Source: Aminicella lysinilytica
Lineage (GTDB): Bacteria; Bacillota; Clostridia; Peptostreptococcales; Anaerovoracaceae
Direction of reading: 5' to 3'
Length of the DNA stretch: 46,805 nucleotides
NCBI RefSeq assembly: GCF_004362975.1
Contig: NZ_SNXO01000016.1
Span: forward strand, 1 to 46,805
Made by a program: the position numbers and the translations under genes. This document shows positions 6,997 to 15,885 of the stretch, piece after piece. The stretch's first letter is position 1. Every line of letters starts with the position of its first letter. The notes under the pieces were generated by a model, which had not been told where the DNA came from, did no database searches, and saw only the letters and a program-made list of their open reading frames with translations.

Positions 6997-8337
6997 ATGA
7001 GAAGAAATGTAAAACTGATGCCGGTACAGATATTGGCTGTTGGCTTTGCTTTAATTATATTTTGCGGCGGTATCATATTATCGCTGCCTATAAGCTGTCG
7101 TAATGGCGCGGATCTGTCTTTCATAGACGGACTGTTCACCTCAACGTCAGCTACTTGCGTTACAGGCCTTGCCGTAGTCGATACCTATTCGCAGTTCAAT
7201 TTCTTCGGCCAGCTGGTGATTCTGATACTCATACAGATCGGCGGTCTGGGCTTCATGGGCCTGGCTACGGTTTTCGCCTTTGCTGCCAGGAGCAAAATAA
7301 CCATTTTCCAAAGGACACTGCTGCAGGAGTCTCTTGGCTCGTCGCACATTGGCGGCGTAGTGAGAACCATCCGCAGGATGCTCGTGGGAACGCTGGTCAT
7401 AGAAGCCATGGGCGCATTCCTTATCAGCCTGCGTTTTGTTCCCAAGGTAGGCCTTGCCGAGGGCATATGGTACGGCATATTCCATTCCATATCAGCCTTC
7501 TGCAACGCGGGTTTCGACCTGATGGGCAGGTTCGAACCGGGCAGTTCCATCACTCTCTTCGCAGACGATCCACTTATAGAGATAACCATAATGGCGTTGA
7601 TAGCCGTAGGCGGTCTGGGCTTCATAGTATGGAGCGACATGGCCGACCACAAGTTCAGTTTCCACAGGCTGTCACTCCATTCCAAGATAATGCTGACATT
7701 TACAGGAGGCCTCATAGTTGGAGGAGCTCTGATCTTCTACATTGTAGAAGGTAATTATTCCTTCAAGGGCATGAGTGCCGGCGAGAGAATAATGAATTCC
7801 TTCTTTGCCTCGGTATCTCCGAGAACGGCGGGATTCAACTCCGTTCAATACGCGGACATGTCCACGGCCGGACGGTTCCTGACCATGATGCTCATGTTCA
7901 TAGGCGCAGGCCCGGGATCCACCGGCGGAGGAATCAAGGTGACTACCTTTGTTACACTGATGCTTTCCATATATTCAAACGCCAAGAACTACAACGACCT
8001 GAGCATATTCAGACGACGTTTGCCGGCCGACGCCCAGCGCAAGGCTTTGTCGACTATAGCCTCATACATATTCCTGGTCATCTGCTGCACCTTCCTGTTG
8101 CTGATGCTGAACCCGGAGCTGACTTCGGAAAGCTGCTTCTTCGAGTCTCTGTCAGCCATGGGTACCGTAGGGCTGACCATGGGCATAACGTCTGGTCTGG
8201 GCACGGTTTCAGAGCTGTGTCTCATGTTCCTTATGTACTGCGGCAGACTGGGCAGTATCGCCGTGGCTATGGCCATCGTGCGCAAGAAAGTAATACCGAA
8301 AATAAGTTATCCGGAAGAAAAGATAACATTAGGATAG
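6997..8337 (+). CDS. ktrB: Potassium uptake channel subunit KtrB/TrkH
   Basis: A 446-residue membrane protein of the Trk/Ktr/HKT superfamily that carries K+ (in Ktr, with Na+ coupling) across the membrane. The four pore loops with selectivity-filter glycines are visible: TSATCVTGLAV, SAFCNAGFDL, SPRTAGFNSV and SAMGTVGLTMG. The short length fits KtrB better than the longer TrkH. TTTTTGGAGGAAAA gives a strong ribosome site. The regulatory RCK subunit follows after 19 bp, completing the transporter. Confidence 0.92.
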   Translation: MRRNVKLMPVQILAVGFALIIFCGGIILSLPISCRNGADLSFIDGLFTSTSATCVTGLAVVDTYSQFNFFGQLVILILIQIGGLGFMGLATVFAFAARSKITIFQRTLLQESLGSSHIGGVVRTIRRMLVGTLVIEAMGAFLISLRFVPKVGLAEGIWYGIFHSISAFCNAGFDLMGRFEPGSSITLFADDPLIEITIMALIAVGGLGFIVWSDMADHKFSFHRLSLHSKIMLTFTGGLIVGGALIFYIVEGNYSFKGMSAGERIMNSFFASVSPRTAGFNSVQYADMSTAGRFLTMMLMFIGAGPGSTGGGIKVTTFVTLMLSIYSNAKNYNDLSIFRRRLPADAQRKALSTIASYIFLVICCTFLLLMLNPELTSESCFFESLSAMGTVGLTMGITSGLGTVSELCLMFLMYCGRLGSIAVAMAIVRKKVIPKISYPEEKITLG

Positions 8338-8356
8338 ATAATAGGAGGAAATAGAA

Positions 8357-9010
8357 ATGCGTTCATTATTAGTAATAGGATTAGGAAGATTCGGAAGACA
8401 TCTGACCATGAGTCTGGCCGAAATGAAAAATGATATAATGGTCGTTGATAAGGACGAGAAGATCGTCAATAAACTGGCGCCTTACGTGTCATCGGCTCAG
8501 ATCGGCGACTGCACTGACGAGGTGGTCCTGAGGGATCTGGGCGTGGCCAACTTCGACATCTGCTTCGTGTGCATAAGCGACGATCTGGAGACATCGCTGG
8601 TCATCACATCGACTCTGAAGGAACTGGGTGCCAAGAAGGTCGTCACCAAGGTCAACCGCGATCTCCATGTGAAGTTCTTATTACAAAACGGAGCTGACGA
8701 TGTTATTTATCCGGAGCGTGACATGGCTCACAGGACGGCGCTGAAATACAGCGTCAAGGAAGCCTTCGACTATGTGGAACTGAATGAGCACTACGGCATT
8801 TTCGAGATCGCCCCGCCGAAGTCATGGCTGGGTCACACTTTGAAGGAAATAGATGTGCGCAGGAAATACCATGTGAACATCATCGCATATAAATCTGCGG
8901 ACAAGATCAGTGCCCTGGACAGGGAGATGTACACTTTCAACCTAGACGAGCATCTCATCGTTGCAGGTGACCGGAAGAACTTCGTCAACATGGTCAAGCA
9001 GAAACTGTAA
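8357..9010 (+). CDS. ktrA: Potassium uptake regulatory subunit KtrA/TrkA
   Basis: A 217-residue cytoplasmic RCK protein that gates the KtrB channel. The N-terminal Rossmann fold shows VIGLGRFG and an acidic residue at the end of strand two (VVDKDEK), expected for ATP/ADP or NAD binding. Residues from about 135 to the end match RCK-C (TrkA_C), where c-di-AMP binds in many Firmicutes. The size and single RCK-N/RCK-C pair fit KtrA. AGGAGG precedes the start, and a terminator follows the stop by 8 bp. Confidence 0.93.
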   Translation: MRSLLVIGLGRFGRHLTMSLAEMKNDIMVVDKDEKIVNKLAPYVSSAQIGDCTDEVVLRDLGVANFDICFVCISDDLETSLVITSTLKELGAKKVVTKVNRDLHVKFLLQNGADDVIYPERDMAHRTALKYSVKEAFDYVELNEHYGIFEIAPPKSWLGHTLKEIDVRRKYHVNIIAYKSADKISALDREMYTFNLDEHLIVAGDRKNFVNMVKQKL

Positions 9011-9017
9011 ATAAACA

Positions 9018-9047
9018 AGCCGGCCCGTGAGGACCGGCTCTTATTAT
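9018..9047. terminator. Terminator between ktrA and a convergent gene
   Basis: AGCCGG (9018-9023) pairs with CCGGCT (9034-9039), with an inner CC/GG pair, then TTATTAT. It ends ktrA. The - strand side (TTGTTTAT) could also serve the convergent membrane gene that stops at 9056. Confidence 0.75.
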
Positions 9048-9055
9048 ACGCTAAT

Positions 9056-9610
9056 TTATATGAGGGCTGTCAGCACGGTGATCCATGCGGTCACGGCCCC
9101 TGTCAGCACCAGTGGGATCATGCCGTCGATGTAAGCTTTGTTTCCTTCAAGGTTATAGTACAAAAGGTAACATATGAAGCCTACGATGGATGCGGCGATG
9201 ATGACTGTTATGACCAGCAACGCCCGGCCTGACATTATCATGCCGTACTGATACATTACGTTGACTACGATCATTTCCAGCACCGTCCAGCCGACTATAA
9301 GCAAAAGCTCTGTGGTGACCTGTCTTTTAAAGACAAACCATGAAAACAGGAACAGGGCTACATAGGCAGCTACGCCGATTATAATGACCCATTTATTAGA
9401 GAACAGTTCCCCGCCTTCAGGGACGGATCTTATGCCCTTGACCATAACTATGATTCCTATGATGCCGACTATGGCAGCGATGATTATGATGACCCCGTTT
9501 CTGGTAGTAACCTCTTCAGCTTCCGGCTTAAAAGCCAGAGCCCACCATAACAGGTATATGCCTATGCAGACTATCAACATTATATTTCCATAGAAAATGC
9601 TTCTATCCAT
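9056..9610 (-). CDS. Hypothetical six-helix membrane protein
   Basis: A 184-residue very hydrophobic protein. I count about six membrane segments (IMLIVCIGIYLLWWALAF at the N-terminus, VIIIIAAIVGIIGIIVMV, WVIIIGVAAYVALFLFSW, LLLIVGWTVLEMIVV, LLVITVIIAASIVGFICYLLYY, and a final IPLVLTGAVTAWITVLTAL). No catalytic or transporter motif is recognisable. It stands alone with its own promoter region and converges on ktrA. Function unknown. Confidence 0.8.
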   Translation of the reverse strand: MDRSIFYGNIMLIVCIGIYLLWWALAFKPEAEEVTTRNGVIIIIAAIVGIIGIIVMVKGIRSVPEGGELFSNKWVIIIGVAAYVALFLFSWFVFKRQVTTELLLIVGWTVLEMIVVNVMYQYGMIMSGRALLVITVIIAASIVGFICYLLYYNLEGNKAYIDGMIPLVLTGAVTAWITVLTALI

Positions 9611-9725
9611 CTAATTGACCTCCCAACAATATGTTAATCATTATATCACAGGGGACTGTGTTTTTATTGTATTTTAGATGAAGTTATAGTAAAATCGAAT
9701 AAACTTAAAAGCAGAAAGGATGCCT
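9611..9725. promoter_or_regulatory. Divergent promoters, membrane gene and metallophosphoesterase
   Basis: Rightward: TTGTAT (9667-9672), 17-bp spacer, TAAAAT (9690-9695) for the metallophosphoesterase. Leftward: TATAAT near 9640-9645 on the - strand for the membrane gene. The short dyad CACAG-GGGA-CTGTG (9647-9660) lies just upstream of the leftward -10 box and could be an operator. Confidence 0.5.
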
Positions 9726-10937
9726 ATGATAACAGCTCTACTGCTCACAACCTATGTGGTGATCAACATCTATACTGCTGTCCAGACCGACTTCTGGCTG
9801 AGACGCTGTTTTCACAGCTATCACAGCAGAGTCAAGAGGATAGTCTTCTATATAGTGTATGTTTTGCTTGCCCTCCTTCCGGTTTCCGGAGCTTATCTAC
9901 CCGATGACCAGCTGAAAACGCAACTTGCAGCCGCAGGAAATCTGTGGCTGGGTTTCTATATTTATTTTACAGGCTTTCTGCTCATAGCGCAGATCCTGCG
10001 CTTGCTCATAAGGCTGGCCTCTCGTGGCAAATGCAGCGGACTGCCTCGGCACTGGGCCTGGGTGGCTTTGCCTCTGATGGTGTTCCTTACTGTGAGTTTG
10101 AATTTCTACGGCATTCTCAACGCTCAGGATATTTACACGACCAACTATAAAGCAACGATTAACAAGGACGCGGGAAATGTTAAACACATGAGGGTCGTCC
10201 TGGTGGCAGACTTCCATCTTGGAAGCAATTCGGACCCATCCCTGTACAGATCTCTCGTAGGGAAAATCAACGCTCAGAAGCCGGATCTGGTCCTTGTAGG
10301 CGGTGATATATTCAACAGTACCTACAATTCACTGAAGGATCCGCAGATATACTCCGAAATATTATCAGGCATCAAGTCCAGGTATGGCGTCTACGCAGTT
10401 TACGGAAATCACGATGTAGAAGAAACGCTCTTCGGCGGCTTCGCTATAACCGATTCTTCTCACTCCTACAGAAATCCCAAGGTCACGGCCTTCCTGAAGG
10501 ACTGCGGCTTCAAAATACTGGACGACCGTACTGTCAGCATCGCCGGCGGCAATGTCATACTTGCCGGCAGACGGGACGGGGAAAAGGCTGGCGACGGCAC
10601 TGCCGAAAGAGCTGGCATACAGTCACTTATCCTTGGCAAAGACACCACCAAGCCTGTTTTTGTGCTGGAACACGAACCCATGGACTTTGCGAACATTTAC
10701 GACGCAGGCGCGGACTTCGTCTTCAGCGGCCACACCCATGACGGACAGATATTCCCGGGGAATCTGGTTGTCAGATTTCTGAGCCAGAACCCTTACGGCG
10801 TTCGTGTCATCGACGGGGTCACCACCCTGACCACCTCCGGCGTAGGCTACTACGGACCTCCTATGCGCATTGGCACTCACAGCGAGATCGCTGTGGTAGA
10901 TTTCACATTTAAGTTAACTATTAGGAAAGGAAATTGA
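9726..10937 (+). CDS. Membrane-anchored metallophosphoesterase (YkuE-like)
   Basis: A 403-residue protein. The start at 9726 is chosen because AAAGG is 6 bp upstream, whereas the ATG at 9720 abuts it. About four N-terminal membrane helices (to roughly residue 130) are followed by a calcineurin-like phosphoesterase domain with all metal motifs: VADFHLG, GGDIFN, YGNHD, EHEP and SGHTHDGQI. The family includes B. subtilis YkuE and related lipid or lipoprotein-linked phosphoesterases, which act outside the membrane. It is followed after 2 bp by the DUF975/permease-IV fusion gene, so the two are co-translated and probably act together at the envelope. Confidence 0.88.
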   Translation: MITALLLTTYVVINIYTAVQTDFWLRRCFHSYHSRVKRIVFYIVYVLLALLPVSGAYLPDDQLKTQLAAAGNLWLGFYIYFTGFLLIAQILRLLIRLASRGKCSGLPRHWAWVALPLMVFLTVSLNFYGILNAQDIYTTNYKATINKDAGNVKHMRVVLVADFHLGSNSDPSLYRSLVGKINAQKPDLVLVGGDIFNSTYNSLKDPQIYSEILSGIKSRYGVYAVYGNHDVEETLFGGFAITDSSHSYRNPKVTAFLKDCGFKILDDRTVSIAGGNVILAGRRDGEKAGDGTAERAGIQSLILGKDTTKPVFVLEHEPMDFANIYDAGADFVFSGHTHDGQIFPGNLVVRFLSQNPYGVRVIDGVTTLTTSGVGYYGPPMRIGTHSEIAVVDFTFKLTIRKGN

Positions 10938-10939
10938 TT

Positions 10940-12829
10940 ATGGAACCTATCAAAGAATTAAAACGACGGGGTCGTTCAACAGTCAAACACCACTATTTTC
11001 TTCTGCTGATACTGTGTCTTCTGGCTGTGTTCTGGGGAACTGAGTTCAATTCCTCCGGCAGTCTCTTCAATAAGATCGACACGACTACGGCTACTCAGAG
11101 CAGCACATCGGCGCCCTTCATGAAGGATAATGCCAGCGATGTTCTCAATGATATTTACAATAATAACATCAAGGCCGGAAAGACTGAATCCAATAAGATA
11201 CTGGAAAACTACAGATCCAAGGATTATAACGGTAAGATCGTAGGCCGTTCCAGAGGTTCTCTGGCCAGACTGGCCAACAGTGTTTCTTCGGGCCAGCTTT
11301 ACCTGAAATTTGCTTCGGCGCTGAATTCCATAACTAATTCTGACAAGGCTGTTTCAGTCATATTCGTGATCATCAGTCTGTTTTTCTATCTGTGTATATG
11401 GATCTTTCTAATGAATGTTTACAAGGTCATTATGAGGAGGATGTTTCTGGAAGCAAGGACATATAAATATGTGCCTCTGCAACGGGCCATCCATCTTCTG
11501 TCTGTACGCCGATGGTTCAGGGCATCGATGACGGTATTCGTGACCTATATATTCCAGTTTCTCTGGGATCTCACTATAATAGGAGGTGTCATCAAGCACT
11601 ATTCCTATTATCTGGTACCTTATATCGTTGCAGAGAATCCGGATATCAGGCCGCGTGAGGCAATTAACCTTTCCCGGAAAATGATGTATGGCCACAAGTG
11701 GGAATGCTTCAAATACGAACTGTCCTTCATAGGATGGTATATTCTCTCTGCTGCGACTTTAGGCCTCGTGAGTATTCTCTATGTGATTCCTTACAAGCTG
11801 TCCACATTCTGCGAATATTACATGGACATGCGCGCCGTAGCCAAGGAGAACAACCTGCCGGGCGCCGAGAAACTCAACGACGAGTATCTCTTTGTTAAAG
11901 CCCCTGACACAGCCCTGACGGCCGCTTACTCTGACACCGTCAAGGAAATTGACTACATAGAAGATAACGCTATCACCATCAATGTTATCCAGAAACTAAT
12001 AGCCGACTGGCTGGGTATCTGGCTGGGCCGCACTAAGACTAAGAACGCCTATCAGGAAATCGAAGGCCGGAAATTCCAGATCAGGCGGAATAAAAACTGC
12101 CTGGAGGGTCTGGCTTATCCGTCAAGACTCAATCCACTGTATGATCACAGGGATGATTTCCTGGCCGGTAAGATAATGTTCCTGCGCAGTTATACTGTAT
12201 GGAACCTGCTGCTCATGTTCTTCCTGTTCTCCTTCCTGGGCTGGTGCTGGGAGGTCAGTCTCCACCTTATTCAAGACGGCGAATTCGTCAACCGCGGTAC
12301 CTTATTCGGACCGTGGCTGCCGATCTATGGCTACGGAGGGATCATCGTACTTGTGTTGCTGAGTAAATTCCGTAAGTTCCCTGTAGTTGAATTTCTGGGA
12401 GCTATAGTTCTCTGCGGCATTCTGGAATACAGTTCTTCCTATTACCTAGAAGCAAAGTACGGAATGCGCTGGTGGGATTATACGGGATATTTCCTGAATC
12501 TGGACGGACGCATCTGCGCTGAAGGCCTGCTGGTCTTCGCCATAGCAGGCATGCTCATAGTTTACCTGATCGGACCGATCAACGATGTGCTCTTCTCCAG
12601 AATCAGTCTGAAGATAGTCGTGCCTGTGGTCCTGTGCCTGGTAATGCTCTTCGCCGTAGATCAGATCCACTCTATCAAGCACCCGAATATGGGCAAAGGC
12701 GTAACAGATTATAAGGCATATAAAGAAACATCTATGATGATGGAATTAAAAAAGCAGGCCTTGCGGCCTGCCAATGATCATCAACTATTCAGTTGTTCAG
12801 GTTCTGCATCGCACTCGTCTCCGCTGTAG
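10940..12829 (+). CDS. DUF975 / putative ABC permease type IV fusion membrane protein
   Basis: A 629-residue membrane protein; AGGAAAGG at 10923-10930 supports the ATG at 10940. Residues 1 to about 290 match DUF975: an N-terminal helix (HHYFLLLILCLLAVFW), a glycine/serine-rich outer loop and helices ending near EYYMDMRA. From about residue 410 a second module, the 'putative ABC transporter permease' type IV family, shows FLFSFLGWCWEVSLHL, then GPWLPIYGYGG. Fusion of the two is known in clostridia. The last 20 or so residues run through the terminator hairpin of the opposing gene and overlap it by 49 bp, so the natural C-terminus probably lies near VTDYKAYKE and the tail is extra. Confidence 0.8.
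   Translation: MEPIKELKRRGRSTVKHHYFLLLILCLLAVFWGTEFNSSGSLFNKIDTTTATQSSTSAPFMKDNASDVLNDIYNNNIKAGKTESNKILENYRSKDYNGKIVGRSRGSLARLANSVSSGQLYLKFASALNSITNSDKAVSVIFVIISLFFYLCIWIFLMNVYKVIMRRMFLEARTYKYVPLQRAIHLLSVRRWFRASMTVFVTYIFQFLWDLTIIGGVIKHYSYYLVPYIVAENPDIRPREAINLSRKMMYGHKWECFKYELSFIGWYILSAATLGLVSILYVIPYKLSTFCEYYMDMRAVAKENNLPGAEKLNDEYLFVKAPDTALTAAYSDTVKEIDYIEDNAITINVIQKLIADWLGIWLGRTKTKNAYQEIEGRKFQIRRNKNCLEGLAYPSRLNPLYDHRDDFLAGKIMFLRSYTVWNLLLMFFLFSFLGWCWEVSLHLIQDGEFVNRGTLFGPWLPIYGYGGIIVLVLLSKFRKFPVVEFLGAIVLCGILEYSSSYYLEAKYGMRWWDYTGYFLNLDGRICAEGLLVFAIAGMLIVYLIGPINDVLFSRISLKIVVPVVLCLVMLFAVDQIHSIKHPNMGKGVTDYKAYKETSMMMELKKQALRPANDHQLFSCSGSASHSSPL
12748..12771 (-). terminator. Terminator of the Eis-like gene
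   Basis: GCAGGCC-TTGC-GGCCTGC (12754-12771) with six T on the - strand. It lies 9 bp after the acetyltransferase stop codon and inside the 3' end of the opposing membrane gene. Confidence 0.85.
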
Positions 12830-14046
12830 AACAACTTATCAAGCAGCAGCGTATATTGTGAATCGCTGATCTTCGCCTGCCCTGATCTGATAAGACTAGG
12901 CAGTCTTACAGTTCCAAGCATCAGCGATGTCGCGGCTGCTCCTGTGCACTGCAGTTTGACATCTGCCGTTACATCAGCCTGAGCGACGCTCCATCTGCTG
13001 CAACCGTTGACACGGTCCTCACTGAAACGAAGCTTCATGGCCTTGTCCATTCCGGCCATCTCATCACTGATCTCTATCTCAACTATGATGTTAGCCAAAG
13101 GTAGCTTCCTGTACTTGGTATGAGCCACGAACTTCATCGGTGACAATACCTTGCCCATAACTCCACGCATATCAGAAACTATCAGTTCCCTTGGCGCATC
13201 AGCATCCTCCTTGATATTCAGAAGTTCTGTGAAGTTCTCTTCTTCTGTATCCAAGGTCACATGATCCGCATCCTTAGCGTATATCTTAAGATAACCGAGG
13301 AGGCATTTAAGTATGTCTCTGCTCTCATAGACCATTTCATCTACTGCGATATGTCTGGACAAACACTGTCCTTCTTCATCAACAACGAATTTATACGATA
13401 TATAGCCTCTGATATGTCCGTTATCAACATAACTGATTCTGAGGATATCCGCGTCATTCTGCATATCGCGTATCTCCTGGATGCACTTCATCAAAGCCGT
13501 ATGATTATGCCTTGCGAAATTCTCATGATATTTCAGCGTGTTCCATAAATCTTCCTTAGTCAGGAACCTCAGCTTGGAAATATCATCTGCAGCCGGCAGA
13601 TCCTGGATCGGAATATTGTACTCTTCCATACGGGTGCCGTTTCCGTAGCCGTATTTCTTACTGACCTCTACGCTGCCCGGGAACAGCAATGCTATATTAG
13701 AATCCGAGTCTTTAACAAAACTTTCAAAGTAGCTGATCATCTGGCTGACCACTTCTCCATTGACAAACTCAGGTCTGATAGCCATGGACATAAGCCCTGT
13801 GGCCTGCTGCAATTTCCCGAAAATATTCATAGAAAGATCTACGATCTTCATGGCCGCGATCATCTGACTGTTTTCATACAACCCGAAGAATCGAGAATCA
13901 TAGGCATCGTCTATATCGGCAAGCACATTATTTCTCAAGTACTCAGTCCGCTTCTCGTCTACCCTTCCCATGCCTTTATATGCGCTGAAACAGACATCCA
14001 GATAATCGTCAACGGAAGCTCTGTTTATCTCTGCAAATTCTCTCAT
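12781..14046 (-). CDS. Eis-like GNAT acetyltransferase with SCP2-type tail
   Basis: A 421-residue cytoplasmic protein. The start at 14046 (MREFAEINRASV) follows AAAGGTG. The layout is that of the Eis family: an N-terminal GNAT domain with the acetyl-CoA region around SMAIRPEFVNGEVVSQM, a second degenerate GNAT domain (about 150-300), and a C-terminal SCP2-like domain (from about 310; GAAATSLMLGTVRLPSLIRSG). Mycobacterial Eis acetylates amines of aminoglycosides and proteins; Firmicute homologues are mostly uncharacterised. It is monocistronic with its own consensus promoter. Confidence 0.82.
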   Translation of the reverse strand: MREFAEINRASVDDYLDVCFSAYKGMGRVDEKRTEYLRNNVLADIDDAYDSRFFGLYENSQMIAAMKIVDLSMNIFGKLQQATGLMSMAIRPEFVNGEVVSQMISYFESFVKDSDSNIALLFPGSVEVSKKYGYGNGTRMEEYNIPIQDLPAADDISKLRFLTKEDLWNTLKYHENFARHNHTALMKCIQEIRDMQNDADILRISYVDNGHIRGYISYKFVVDEEGQCLSRHIAVDEMVYESRDILKCLLGYLKIYAKDADHVTLDTEEENFTELLNIKEDADAPRELIVSDMRGVMGKVLSPMKFVAHTKYRKLPLANIIVEIEISDEMAGMDKAMKLRFSEDRVNGCSRWSVAQADVTADVKLQCTGAAATSLMLGTVRLPSLIRSGQAKISDSQYTLLLDKLFYSGDECDAEPEQLNS

Positions 14047-14074
14047 TTTCACACCTTTTTTACCTTTCATAGAT

Positions 14075-14103
14075 AGTATAACATCCAAAAAGGCCGATAT
14101 CAA
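14075..14103 (-). promoter_or_regulatory. Promoter of the Eis-like gene
   Basis: TTGATA (14098-14103) and TATACT (14075-14080) on the - strand with a 17-bp spacer. The transcript would begin about 20 bp before the start codon. Confidence 0.75.
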
Positions 14104-14214
14104 TTGAGTTGCATTGTTTTTTGCACAAAACCGATACTTCTTCGTTGTTAAATTTTAAGAATCTATCATTAATTGTGATAAATGGTCTCCAGTACACTAA
14201 TTATTGCTTATGAA

Positions 14215-15240
14215 TTACATTAAATCCAAAAGCAAATCGATATCTTTCTCTTCTGTAGCCCAGCTGGTACAGAAACGAATTACCGTGTTATTATCATCAT
14301 ATGCCTGGACATATTCATATACCACAGACTTGCCCAGTTCCTCCAGTTTCTTATTATCCATAATAATGAACTTCTGGTTGGTCGGCGTCTCCAGGAAGAA
14401 TCTGCAGCCCTTATCTCTGAGGCCCTGCTCCAGTTTGTCAGCCATGTGTATGGCATGTCCGGATATCTTCATATAAAGGTCGTCAGTGAACAGAGTATCG
14501 AACTGCACTCCCAGTATGCGGCCCTTGGCCAGGGATGCCCCCATCTGCTTGATCATAGGGAAGAAGTTCTCTATGAGGCCAGGCTTAGGAATTACCACGG
14601 CTTCGCCGAACAATGCGCCTACCTTGGTGCCTCCAATGTAAAATATGTCGCAAAGCTCAGCTATGTCAGGCAGGGTCACGTCAGTATCCGTGGCCATAAG
14701 GCCGTAGCCAAGGCGCGCTCCATCCATGAACAAAGGGATGCCGTACTCTCTGCAGACATTGCTCAGGTCGGTCAGCTCCTTCTTAGTGTAAAGGGTGCCC
14801 AGCTCTGTCGGGTGAGAAATGTAGACCATGCCCGGTCTTACCATATGATCACGGTTTCCGTCCTTCAGGAAATCGTCCATGAATTTCTTTACTTCTGCAG
14901 CACTGATCTTGCCATCTTCTGATGGCAGCGGGAACACCTTGTGGCCTGTGAACTCAATGGCGCCGGCTTCATGCTGGCTTATATGGCCTGTCGGCGCATC
15001 CATGACGCCTTCATAGGTCTTCAGCAGAGCCTTGATGACAGTCATATTAGTCTGAGTACCGCCAACGAGAAAATGAATCTCAGCATCAGAACACTTGCAG
15101 GCCTTGCGTATCTTGTCGCGAGCGCTCTCGCAGTAAGGATCCTCGCCGTATCCCTCAGTCTTATCCATATTTGTTTCAACTAATCTTTCCAGGATCTCCG
15201 GGCATGCGCCCTCTAGATAATCTGACTCGAAATGTATCAT
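14215..15240 (-). CDS. ltaE: Low-specificity L-threonine aldolase
   Basis: A 341-residue PLP enzyme of the aspartate aminotransferase fold (beta-eliminating lyase family), which splits threonine or allo-threonine to glycine and acetaldehyde. GGTQTNMTVIKALL is the phosphate-binding stretch, HISQHEAGAIEFTGHKV supplies the stacking His, MDGARLGYG the pyridine-binding Asp, and YIGGTKVGALFGEAV the Schiff-base Lys (residue 206). AGGAGG precedes the start. It lies 9 bp after the CHAP gene and so is probably the third gene of the lipoprotein-CHAP operon, an odd pairing of amino acid catabolism with cell-wall functions. The symbol is by family; L/D specificity is not readable. Confidence 0.88.
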   Translation of the reverse strand: MIHFESDYLEGACPEILERLVETNMDKTEGYGEDPYCESARDKIRKACKCSDAEIHFLVGGTQTNMTVIKALLKTYEGVMDAPTGHISQHEAGAIEFTGHKVFPLPSEDGKISAAEVKKFMDDFLKDGNRDHMVRPGMVYISHPTELGTLYTKKELTDLSNVCREYGIPLFMDGARLGYGLMATDTDVTLPDIAELCDIFYIGGTKVGALFGEAVVIPKPGLIENFFPMIKQMGASLAKGRILGVQFDTLFTDDLYMKISGHAIHMADKLEQGLRDKGCRFFLETPTNQKFIIMDNKKLEELGKSVVYEYVQAYDDNNTVIRFCTSWATEEKDIDLLLDLM

Positions 15241-15249
15241 TTTCTCCTC

Positions 15250-15885
15250 CTACTCATTGATGATACCGTATCCCAGTATCTTCTTGCTGTTTAACGAATA
15301 ATGTCCTTCTATGCAGGTGTCGTCGCGGTTGCCCTCGATGGTGTAAACTATACCATCGTGGTAGTATTCAACGATCCCCACGTGATTAGCCGTTCCGTCT
15401 TCATCCCAGTCGAAGAATATGAGACTTCCCGAAGTCGGCTTATAGCCCACGTCCTTCCATCTTTTCTTCTCCTTGAACCAGTTGACTCCGTAAGGCACAT
15501 ATACGAATTCTTCCATTTTGCCGTCATCGATATAGCCGTTCTGTCCGCCACACCATGAGGCGAAGCATGCACACCAGTCTATATGGCCCGAGTAACCGCA
15601 ATATGTCCAGAATTTCTTTCCACCTTTATATCCGATGTTCGGTACAGCCGCCTTGACCATTGGCGACGCCTTGATGGCCTTGGCCAGCAGCTTCTCGTGC
15701 TCAGCCGTATCGTCCACAGCCGTGGTCAGTTCTTTTTCTACCGATACGCCGGTCACGTCATCGCCTTTGTCCGCAAAGAATACTCTGTTGACACCGAAGG
15801 CTATTAACGCCAGCACTGCTGCTAGGCATACTATGTCAACTGCCAGGCGTTTTTTCGAAATTTTATATTTACGTTTCTGCATCAT
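15250..15885 (-). CDS. Membrane-anchored CHAP-domain amidase/endopeptidase
   Basis: A 211-residue protein with an N-terminal Lys-rich stretch and one membrane helix (LAVDIVCLAAVLALIAFGV), then a linker and a CHAP domain facing outward. The catalytic Cys lies in HIDWCACFASWC and the His in TANHVGIVEYY; the acidic partner may be in the YTIEGNRDD strand. Such proteins cut peptidoglycan stem peptides or amide bonds. Its ATG overlaps the stop of the upstream lipoprotein gene (ATGA), so the two are translationally coupled. Confidence 0.88.
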   Translation of the reverse strand: MMQKRKYKISKKRLAVDIVCLAAVLALIAFGVNRVFFADKGDDVTGVSVEKELTTAVDDTAEHEKLLAKAIKASPMVKAAVPNIGYKGGKKFWTYCGYSGHIDWCACFASWCGGQNGYIDDGKMEEFVYVPYGVNWFKEKKRWKDVGYKPTSGSLIFFDWDEDGTANHVGIVEYYHDGIVYTIEGNRDDTCIEGHYSLNSKKILGYGIINE

